Both the position numbers and the translations under genes were made by a program. A stretch of DNA of 10,758 nt from JBLHKS01 sp047620505 (GTDB taxonomy: Bacteria > Verrucomicrobiota > Verrucomicrobiia > Verrucomicrobiales > DEV007): the NCBI GenBank assembly GCA_047620505.1, contig JBLHKS010000233.1:1-10758 (forward strand). The letters are read 5' to 3'. The notes beneath the pieces were generated by a model. The model was not told the DNA's origin and searched no databases. It was given only the letters and a program-made list of their open reading frames with translations. Of this stretch, positions 5,188 to 10,758 are shown in pieces. Every line of letters begins with the position of its first letter. The first letter of the stretch is position 1.

Positions 5188-6335
5188 AACGGGCGGGCGG
5201 GCTTATTTCGGCGATCGGAGAGCGCAAGAATCTGGCGTTGGCGGTTTGGAGGGCGGCCCGGGGAAAGCGCGATCAGGAGTCGACACGAGCCTACATCGAG
5301 GATCTTGAGGCAAACTTCGCGGCGTTCCGGGAAGGTCTGGACGCCGGGGATCGAACGTTCGATTTTGGAAATTTCACGTCCTTCAAGATCCGCGACCCCA
5401 AAGAACGGATGATTCAAGCGCCACGTTTTTCGGTGAGGGTGGCGCATCACGCGATCATGAACGTCTGCGAACCGGAGTTTGAGCGCGCATTGATTGACGA
5501 CACCTACGCCTGTCGCGCGGGCAAAGGAACGCAGGCCGCGGCTCTGAGGGGGCTTCATTTCACGCGCGAGTTTCCCTGGTTCCTTCAAATGGACATTCGA
5601 AAGTATTTCGACAGCGTGGACCATGAAGTTTTGTTGCGTCTGCTGGCGCGACGTTTCAAGGATCGATCATTGCTTAATTTGTTCCGCAGAATCATAGCCG
5701 CCTACGAGACGCGCCCAGGGAAGGGCCTGCCGATCGGCAGTCTGATGTCGCAGCATTTTGCGAACTTTTACCTGAATCCTGTCGATCGTCTGGCAAAGGA
5801 GCGGCTGCGACTGCGCGGATACGTTCGTTACATGGACGATTCGGTGGTTTGGGCCGGGACGAAAGCCGAATTGGAATTCGCGCGCGATTCGATTCGGGCG
5901 TTTTTGGCGGAGGAGTTGAAACTGGAGTTGAAGGACGTTACCCGGATCGGTCGTTCCAGCTCCGGCGTCCAGTTTGTCGGATTCCGCGTCCGACCGAGGG
6001 GATTGGATCTGGCCCGGTCGACTCGTCGGCGCGCTCGGAGAAGGTTGCGCGCGCAACTGAGGAAGTTTGAGGCGAACCGCATGACCGAACGGGACTGGCA
6101 GATACGGCTGGAAACGGCGGTCGCCCTGGCGCGGCGAACAGGCCGCGAGGACGCGCCGCGGCAATTCTTTGGAAATTTGACGCTTTGGGAACCCGCATGG
6201 GAACGAGAACCGGGCAGTCCGCGGCGGGAGTTGGAACGACACCGCGAGGAACCTGCGATGCGCGTATCGCAACTGGAACCACCCTCAGAACGCGAACGAC
6301 AACCTGGGATTCCGTCTCGCTCGAGCTCAGATTGA
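5184..6335 (+). CDS. DGR reverse transcriptase (retron/group II-like superfamily)
   Basis: 383 residues from a GTG start. Motifs in order are DDTYACRAGKGTQAA (RT motif 2), FLQMDIRKYFDSVDH with Asp137 (motif 3), GLPIGSLMSQ with IGSLMSQ at 184-190 (motif 4), YMDD at 216-219 (catalytic motif 5) and VQFVGFRV (motif 7). The SQ ending of motif 4, in place of the usual QGxxxSP, is characteristic of DGR reverse transcriptases, which copy TR RNA with errors at adenine. No group II maturase/X or endonuclease domain follows, and length is normal for the family. The conserved part ends near residue 335 (NLTLWE). The last about 43 residues are an Arg/Glu-rich tail encoded by the template repeat in another frame, so their role as protein is doubtful. 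Confidence 0.95.
   Translation: MKRAGGLISAIGERKNLALAVWRAARGKRDQESTRAYIEDLEANFAAFREGLDAGDRTFDFGNFTSFKIRDPKERMIQAPRFSVRVAHHAIMNVCEPEFERALIDDTYACRAGKGTQAAALRGLHFTREFPWFLQMDIRKYFDSVDHEVLLRLLARRFKDRSLLNLFRRIIAAYETRPGKGLPIGSLMSQHFANFYLNPVDRLAKERLRLRGYVRYMDDSVVWAGTKAELEFARDSIRAFLAEELKLELKDVTRIGRSSSGVQFVGFRVRPRGLDLARSTRRRARRRLRAQLRKFEANRMTERDWQIRLETAVALARRTGREDAPRQFFGNLTLWEPAWEREPGSPRRELERHREEPAMRVSQLEPPSERERQPGIPSRSSSD
6202..6330 (+). repeat. DGR template repeat (TR), inside the 3' end of the RT reading frame
   Basis: 129 bp, ungapped match to VR1 and VR2. It contains 32 adenines, mostly as nine AAC codons in the frame used by the VRs. That frame is shifted by one base relative to the RT frame, so the TR also encodes the RT C-terminus. 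The RT stop follows five bases after the TR. The 3' end reads CTCGAGCTCAG where both VRs read CTCGAGGTCAG: the single C/G change at 6326 is the IMH* versus IMH difference that keeps the template from being overwritten. Left border at 6202 is set by loss of identity in both VRs beyond it. Confidence 0.96.
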
Positions 6336-6497
6336 TCCGGATGGACGGTCTGACCCGCGGGTTTCCAAGTCGATGGGGCTTGTCTTCATCGGCAAAAAAC
6401 AAATGGGCTGTCCGGCGCTGGTAGCCGGAATCGGACGATACGGTGAACGTTCCGGGCAGCCTCTTAATTGAAGAACAACAAAAAGGAAAAGCAAGGG
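6336..6497 (+). ncRNA. Spacer downstream of TR, candidate 3' part of the DGR RNA
   Basis: No gene fits in these 162 nt. In characterised DGRs the RNA immediately 3' of the TR is essential, because it primes or structures cDNA synthesis; by position this spacer is the corresponding segment. It contains a hairpin TCCGGC-GCTGGTA-GCCGGA at 6411-6429 without a U-tract. An A-rich segment with AAGGAA (6482-6487) and CAAGGG precedes the next start codon and serves as its ribosome-binding region. Assignment as functional RNA is inference. Confidence 0.4.
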
Positions 6498-8456
6498 ATG
6501 AAATACTATATCGACATCATCGGCGACGGCGCAGGGGTTGGGGGGCGTCGGCGAAGCGCCGCCTCGGATCGGCCGGAGCATCTGAATTCACCTGAACTGG
6601 ATGAGAAATCGACCATCCGGACAGGCGGCGGTCAGTTGTCGCTTGTCGCGTTGGGAAAGACTTTGGTGTCGGACGATTTGGACGCGGTGCGCGCCGTGTG
6701 CGCGGGCGACTCCGGGCAGAGGCGAATCGGACAGGCGTTGCAGCAGCAGCTCTTCGGCAATGTGGGGGCGGTCGCCGAATGGCAGGCGCGTGATGGCGCG
6801 GGCGAGGTGACCGTAATCAGCCCGCACGCGCATATTCTCAGGCTGCCCTGGGATTGGATGCGCGACGGTGAAGGGTTCATGGAATCGCGCGGCTGGCGGT
6901 TTGCCGTTGCGGTTCAGCCCGAGGGCGCCTGGCGCGATGTTGAAATCCGAGAGTCCTACCATGCGCTCATTGCGGCGCCTGAGCCTCCGAGGCATCGAAC
7001 GGGCGGGGATACGCATTTTCAGGAGATTGAGGAGAAATTGTCGGAATACGAGCCGCAGATGCTCAAGGGGCAGCGGCTGCATCGGAGCGACGATTGGAAG
7101 GGGTTTAAGGCGTCCTTGAAGAAGCAACGTCCGGAGATCGTTTATTTTTATGGCGCCGTTCGGGCAGGCGGCGCGAAATGTGATCTGGCTTTCAAGTCCG
7201 CGCCCGCAAAGGGAGCCAAGGCGCGAATAGAATGGGTTGAGGGCGCGGATTTTGTGGCGGCGCTGAAGGCCTTGAAAACTCCGCCGAAGCTGGTCTATCT
7301 GAATTGTTTGGAGCAGAGCGCGGGACTGGGCCTGCCTTTGGCGGCTGAGCTGGCGGATTTCATTCCCGCCGTGATCGTGAATCGAACCTTGCCCGAGGAT
7401 CGGGAGATTCAGCGGCTGCAGGGCCGGAACGTTTTTGAGAATCTGCTGATTCATTGCCAGCCGCCGCATGACGCAGTTGAGGCGATCGCGGCGGGAGGAG
7501 GCATGACCGGCCTTGGCCTGGATCAGGACGCGGATCTGCGCTGGATTCGTCCGACGTTGTTTCGAAGTTACGACGGCTGGGCTTGCCCGGCTCCGGCGAA
7601 ACCGCGCCGCGGCGAGGCGCGTCAATACGACCCCCATTGGTACGTCAAGATCGACCGCACAAATCAATTTCCCGGTGTGGCGTTGGATGTGCAGAAAATG
7701 CTCCTCGAAAAAAGGAATCAGGACGCCGGATACCTCTGGTATGGCGCGCCGGGTCAGGGCATCGAGTTTTTTCACCACCGTCTTAGGATTGAGCTGCAGG
7801 AGTTGAATCCCGATACGCCTTTTGTGGAGATTCGGCCTGTTTGGCCTGATGGCATCAAATGGATCGTGGAGAAAAGCAGAAGCGCGGAGGCAGTTCAAAA
7901 TGCCTTTGCCGCCATGCTGATGGCCGCGTTGGGCGATGCGGACGCGGATCTCGCGGGCATTCCCGGACTGATCCGTGAACGCGCACGTCGCGGCCGTGAA
8001 GGAACGATCCTTGTCTATGTCCGGCATGCTCCGATCGAAGATTATAAGCTGGTTCCGCCTTCGGTCATCGCCGCGTATCTGGAGTGGTTCGACGCTGAGT
8101 TCCTGACGGAGCTGGATGAGTCACAGTGCGTGCTGCTCGGGATCTCCTACGAAGTGAACAGGCCAACGCCGGTGAGGATGAAGGCGGATCTGAACAAGCG
8201 GATTCACACGGATCATCTGGAGGATCTGGGCTTTCGGATTTTGGATGAGCTGGAGCGTCTGGCGATTAAGGATCTGAAGGATTTCATGAGGCAGTATGAG
8301 ATATCGCTGCCTCGCAACCAGAACCTCGACGATGTGCTGGAGAAGGTCTACAAGGCGACCGGGGGGCATTACGACTCGACGGTTGAGGAACTGAAAAGCA
8401 TTATCCGAGGCGCGCGCACAGGCGGCCGCCGGGGTCGCCGCCGGGGCGGCAAGTGA
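6498..8456 (+). CDS. CHAT-like pseudo-protease with STAND-like C-terminal half
   Basis: 652 residues, cytoplasmic, no signal peptide. The first half follows the CHAT (caspase-like) plan: ILRLPWDWMRDGEGF, then HALIAAPEPP, IVYFYGAVRAGG (216-227), KLVYLNCLEQSAG, and FIPAVIVNR. In active CHAT proteases the strand ends in G-H and the next motif is N-A-C; here the His position is Ala220 and the Cys position appears to be Leu271, with a Cys one residue earlier (270). It is therefore probably inactive. The second half contains YLWYGAPGQGIEFFHHRL (YGAPGQG 415-421) and later GTILVYVRHAP, resembling a STAND NTPase whose Walker A lysine is replaced by Ile422. The tail is Gly/Arg-rich and basic. ATG 6498 is preferred over TTG 6468. 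It sits 18 nt before the MoxR gene. The family assignment is from motif pattern only; the role as effector or signal-transducing partner is inferred. Confidence 0.65.
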   Translation: MKYYIDIIGDGAGVGGRRRSAASDRPEHLNSPELDEKSTIRTGGGQLSLVALGKTLVSDDLDAVRAVCAGDSGQRRIGQALQQQLFGNVGAVAEWQARDGAGEVTVISPHAHILRLPWDWMRDGEGFMESRGWRFAVAVQPEGAWRDVEIRESYHALIAAPEPPRHRTGGDTHFQEIEEKLSEYEPQMLKGQRLHRSDDWKGFKASLKKQRPEIVYFYGAVRAGGAKCDLAFKSAPAKGAKARIEWVEGADFVAALKALKTPPKLVYLNCLEQSAGLGLPLAAELADFIPAVIVNRTLPEDREIQRLQGRNVFENLLIHCQPPHDAVEAIAAGGGMTGLGLDQDADLRWIRPTLFRSYDGWACPAPAKPRRGEARQYDPHWYVKIDRTNQFPGVALDVQKMLLEKRNQDAGYLWYGAPGQGIEFFHHRLRIELQELNPDTPFVEIRPVWPDGIKWIVEKSRSAEAVQNAFAAMLMAALGDADADLAGIPGLIRERARRGREGTILVYVRHAPIEDYKLVPPSVIAAYLEWFDAEFLTELDESQCVLLGISYEVNRPTPVRMKADLNKRIHTDHLEDLGFRILDELERLAIKDLKDFMRQYEISLPRNQNLDDVLEKVYKATGGHYDSTVEELKSIIRGARTGGRRGRRRGGK

Positions 8457-8474
8457 ACGAGAACGATTCACGTC

Positions 8475-9431
8475 ATGAGCAAATACCCATTCGATCTCAT
8501 CCGCCGGGAAACCGGGAAACCCCTGGCTGACCCGAAGGTTCTCGCGAAACGCCCGTTCGTGGGCGCCCGCAATGCGCTGGCCACGGACGCGTCAAAGTTT
8601 CAGCCGGGCGGCGAACTGGCGACGGCGATCAACACCGCGCTGTGTGTCGGCGAGCCTTTGCTGGTCACCGGCGAGCCGGGCACCGGCAAGACGCAGGCCG
8701 CCTACTACGCCGCCTGGAAACTCGGCGTCGATCCCCTGATTCATTTTCAGGTGAAGTCCGACTCAACCGCGCGCGATCTTCTGTATCACTTCGACACCGT
8801 GCGTTATTTTCAGGAGGCGCATTTGCCCGGCACGACGCCCGCCGCCGCCAAAAAGCGGATGGACAAAACGAATTTTGTGGAGAAGCGGGCGCTGTGGGAT
8901 GCCTTCGAGGCGGGGAAGCAACGCGGGGCTCCGGCGGTGGTGTTGATCGATGAGATAGACAAGGCGCCGCGGGATTTTCCCAATGACCTGCTCCACGAGC
9001 TGGATCAGATGGAGTTTCAGGTGCTGGAGACGCGCGAGACGGTGACCTGCGATCCGGCGTTTCGGCCGATCGTGTTCATCACGTCAAACAGCGAGCGGCG
9101 TCTGCCGGAGCCTTTCTTGCGTCGGTGCGTTTACCACCACATCCGCTTTGACGATCAATTGGTAAAGCGCGCGGTGGAGGCGCGTCGGGATGAGTTTGGC
9201 AAGTTGAGCGACGGGTTTGTAAAGCTGGCGTTGGATCGGTTTTTCTCGTTGCGTTCGCGGTCGTTTCGCAAACCGCCGGCGACGAGCGAACTGCTGGTCT
9301 GGCTGCGGGTTCTCGCGGCCGCGGGCAATATCAAGGAGTCGGCGTTGAAGAATGTGGAGGCGGGCGATCTGCCGTATCTCGGCGCGCTGTTGAAAGATCA
9401 TCAGGATCACGAGGACGCGAAACGCCGGTAA
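8475..9431 (+). CDS. MoxR-type AAA+ ATPase
   Basis: 318 residues with a full ATPase core: Walker A GEPGTGKT at 66-73, Walker B VVLIDEIDKA with Asp159-Glu160, sensor-1 FITSNSERRLPEPFLRR with Asn205, and arginine-finger candidates Arg216-Arg217. The spacing and the LLYHFDTVRYF and DLLHELDQMEF elements fit the MoxR/CbbQ branch. MoxR ATPases act as chaperone-like remodelers together with a vWA protein. No separate vWA gene is present, so the natural partner is the vWA-like domain of the large target protein at the head of the cluster. All key residues look intact, so it is probably the only fully active NTPase here. Its gap to the preceding gene is 18 nt, implying one transcript; no strong RBS is visible. 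Confidence 0.9.
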   Translation: MSKYPFDLIRRETGKPLADPKVLAKRPFVGARNALATDASKFQPGGELATAINTALCVGEPLLVTGEPGTGKTQAAYYAAWKLGVDPLIHFQVKSDSTARDLLYHFDTVRYFQEAHLPGTTPAAAKKRMDKTNFVEKRALWDAFEAGKQRGAPAVVLIDEIDKAPRDFPNDLLHELDQMEFQVLETRETVTCDPAFRPIVFITSNSERRLPEPFLRRCVYHHIRFDDQLVKRAVEARRDEFGKLSDGFVKLALDRFFSLRSRSFRKPPATSELLVWLRVLAAAGNIKESALKNVEAGDLPYLGALLKDHQDHEDAKRR

Positions 9432-9439
9432 AGCGGACG

Positions 9440-9474
9440 GCGGGCAAGGCGTCGTAGCCTTTGGGGTCGCCCGC
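9440..9474 (+). terminator. Possible bulged hairpin terminator after the MoxR gene
   Basis: GCGGGC (9440-9445) pairs with GCCCGC (9469-9474), and inside it AAGGC (9446-9450) pairs with GCCTT (9457-9461) around a 6-nt loop, leaving a 7-nt bulge on the 3' side. It begins nine bases after the stop codon and is followed by a short T-containing stretch (TTGCATTTTG). The position suits the end of the cluster, but the bulge and weak U-tract make this uncertain. Confidence 0.4.
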
Positions 9475-9679
9475 TTGCATTTTGCGCTCCCGAAGAACAC
9501 GGCGAGGGCGCCGAATTCAACACGCGAGGCGCGTATGCTCCCCGGAAAAGATTCGGCCGTCAGGGGTAGATGGGTTGTCCAATTACAACGTGGGTCGTGG
9601 ATTGTATTGGTCTCGTGGGAGGCGACGGTGTAGAAGCGACACGGTTGAAAATGAGAACAAGTCAGCTGGAGATTGAACC
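9475..9679. other. Intergenic region before the membrane protein gene
   Basis: I find no coding sequence or convincing promoter here. A Shine-Dalgarno-like CTGGAGA (9666-9672) sits seven bases before the ATG at 9680. The size of the gap, together with the hairpin at its left end, suggests the following genes are a separate transcription unit. Confidence 0.5.
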
Positions 9680-10534
9680 ATGCTTGGAATTGGAAATACC
9701 TGGAACTTGATGGGCGCGTCGTGGGAAGTGTTGAAGAAGGATAAAGAGATTCTCTTCTTCCCGTTTATATCCGGGATCAGTTGTTTGCTCGTGCTGGCGT
9801 CGTTTGCCATTCCGATCGTGATGTCGGAAACCTGGCGGCCTCCGGCGGGCGAGGCGGAAACGGTTCATCAGATCGTCTATTATGGAACGCTTTTCCTTTT
9901 CTACTTCTGCAACTACTTCGTGATCACGTTTTTCAATTCCGCGATTGTCGCTTGCGCCGCCATTCGGATGAGCGGAGGCGATCCGACCATCAAAGACGGC
10001 ATGAAGGCTGCGTTCAGCCGAGTTCATCTGATCGCCGGTTGGGCTCTGGTGTCCGCGACGGTCGGGCTCATTCTGCGAATGATCGAAGGTCGTAGTCGAG
10101 GCGTCGGGCGGTTTGTGGCCGGATTGCTGGGGATGGCCTGGACGATCGTCAGTTTTCTCGTGGTTCCGGCGATGGTGATCGACAACAAGGGGCCGATTGA
10201 CGCTTTCAAGGAATCCACCCGGCTGCTGAAACGCACCTGGGGCGAACAGTTGGTCAGCAACTTCAGTTTCGGTATAATCTTTTTCCTGCTTGGCCTGCCC
10301 GGACTGGCGCTGATCTTTCTCGGAATCGCGTTGTCGGTGAAAGGAGGAGCCAATGCCGGGATGATGTTGGGCGTCTTTGCCAGCCTGGGGGTTCTCTATT
10401 TTCTGATTCTTTCCCTGGTTCAATCGGCGCTTCACGCCATTTTTCAAGCTGCGCTCTATATGTACGCCCGCGATGGCGCGGCCCCGCAGGGCTTCGAATC
10501 CGGGGTTCTCGACGGAGCCATGTCACAGCGGTAA
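9680..10534 (+). CDS. Multi-pass membrane protein, DUF6159-like
   Basis: 284 residues. About six hydrophobic segments can be seen at roughly 24-48, 66-95, 116-134, 145-167, 191-220 and 226-258. The start (MLGIGNTWNLMGASWEVLKKDKEI) and the segment DAFKESTRLLKRTWGEQ are features of a widespread uncharacterised bacterial membrane family (DUF6159). It has no recognisable catalytic motif and its function is unknown. A good RBS seven bases upstream supports the start. It is probably a chromosomal housekeeping-type gene bordering the DGR cluster rather than part of it. A link, such as a membrane partner of the conflict system, cannot be excluded but has no support in the sequence. Confidence 0.75.
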   Translation: MLGIGNTWNLMGASWEVLKKDKEILFFPFISGISCLLVLASFAIPIVMSETWRPPAGEAETVHQIVYYGTLFLFYFCNYFVITFFNSAIVACAAIRMSGGDPTIKDGMKAAFSRVHLIAGWALVSATVGLILRMIEGRSRGVGRFVAGLLGMAWTIVSFLVVPAMVIDNKGPIDAFKESTRLLKRTWGEQLVSNFSFGIIFFLLGLPGLALIFLGIALSVKGGANAGMMLGVFASLGVLYFLILSLVQSALHAIFQAALYMYARDGAAPQGFESGVLDGAMSQR

Positions 10535-10577
10535 CGTTGGCAAAACGATTCCCTATCGGTAGATTCACACGAACGTT

Positions 10578-10758
10578 ATGAAGTTTATTGGGTTCCTCAT
10601 TATTGGCGCCATCGCCGGCTGGCTGGCTGGTGTGATCAAGAAGGGCAAGGGCTTCGGCCTCTGGGGTAATCTGATCGTCGGCATTCTGGGCGCGATGCTG
10701 GGCGGATTTCTTTTCCACCTCATCGGTTTGACGAGCACGGGAATGATCGGCTCGTTGG
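10578..10758 (+). CDS. GlsB/YeaQ/YmgE-family small membrane protein (truncated)
   Basis: The first 60 residues are present before the right edge. They contain IGAIAGWLAGVIKKGKG, then LWGNLIVGILGAMLGGFLF, the glycine-rich two-helix pattern of the transglycosylase-associated (GlsB/YeaQ/YmgE) family, which are small stress-linked inner-membrane proteins of unclear biochemical role. Family members are usually about 80-90 residues, so roughly a third is missing. It begins 43 nt after the preceding membrane gene and may be co-transcribed. No strong RBS is visible. Confidence 0.85.
   Translation, partial: MKFIGFLIIGAIAGWLAGVIKKGKGFGLWGNLIVGILGAMLGGFLFHLIGLTSTGMIGSL

Noticed and set aside
5184..6335. 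Reverse transcriptase as a group II intron maturase or retron
   Set aside because: No maturase or endonuclease domain, no intron or msr/msd structure, motif 4 ends in SQ, and the TR/VR adenine pattern is decisive for a DGR.
6185..6424. Separate small gene overlapping the TR in the VR reading frame
   Set aside because: The frame exists only because the TR keeps the codons of the VRs. It has no RBS or family-like sequence of its own.
9461..9676. Short open frame between the MoxR and membrane protein genes
   Set aside because: Low-complexity Arg/Gly-rich translation, no recognisable motif and no good RBS; more likely untranslated.
1..10758. CRISPR arrays, tRNA or rRNA genes, insertion sequences
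   Set aside because: I saw no regularly spaced short repeats, no tRNA-like cloverleaf, no rRNA-like stretches and no transposase or terminal inverted repeats in the window.

Overview
This window looks like chromosomal DNA of an uncultured, GC-rich Gram-negative-type bacterium. Its left edge carries a Tat-exported Gfo/Idh/MocA-type oxidoreductase of a kind abundant in the Planctomycetota/Verrucomicrobiota/Hydrogenedentota neighbourhood. Its right edge carries two ordinary inner-membrane protein genes. The phylum assignment is an inference with low confidence.

Layout. (1) 1-169, minus strand: truncated oxidoreductase gene. (2) 170-247: short divergent intergenic region with a small dyad. (3) 248-4651, plus: a giant mosaic protein with a helical N-terminus, a vWA-like domain, a helical region, a degenerate GHKL/histidine-kinase-type ATPase fold, FGE-sulfatase domain 1, a PEGA-like domain and FGE-sulfatase domain 2. 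(4) 4735-5187: small HRDC-domain accessory protein. (5) 5184-6335: reverse transcriptase of the diversity-generating retroelement (DGR) type, whose last about 43 codons coincide with the DGR template repeat (TR, 6202-6330). (6) 6498-8456: protein with a CHAT-like (caspase-like) half lacking the catalytic dyad and a STAND-like half with a broken P-loop. (7) 8475-9431: MoxR-type AAA+ ATPase. (8) 9680-10534: six-segment membrane protein of the DUF6159 type. (9) 10578 to the edge: GlsB/YeaQ/YmgE-type small membrane protein, truncated.

The central observation is a complete DGR. The 129-bp TR matches two variable repeats, VR1 (3365-3493) and VR2 (4472-4600), each at the 3' end of one FGE domain in the same polypeptide. 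Base-by-base comparison gives 17 differences for VR1, 16 of them at TR adenines, and 17 for VR2, 15 at TR adenines. The remaining differences are one C-to-G shared by both VRs near the 3' end (the IMH/IMH* distinction) and one G-to-T in VR2. A 7-bp stem with a 10-nt loop straddles the 3' border of VR2 and, with one mismatch, of VR1. It is absent from the TR.

Genes 3 to 7 lie on one strand with short gaps and probably form one functional unit. The MoxR ATPase pairs with the vWA-like domain, the CHAT/STAND-like protein is a candidate signalling or effector partner, and the two FGE (C-type-lectin-fold) domains are the diversified binding surface. This matches the published concept of MoxR-vWA-coupled, DGR-diversified biological conflict systems. 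The details here are an inference: two VRs in one chain, vWA and GHKL-like modules fused to the target, a TR inside the rt reading frame, and an HRDC accessory protein.
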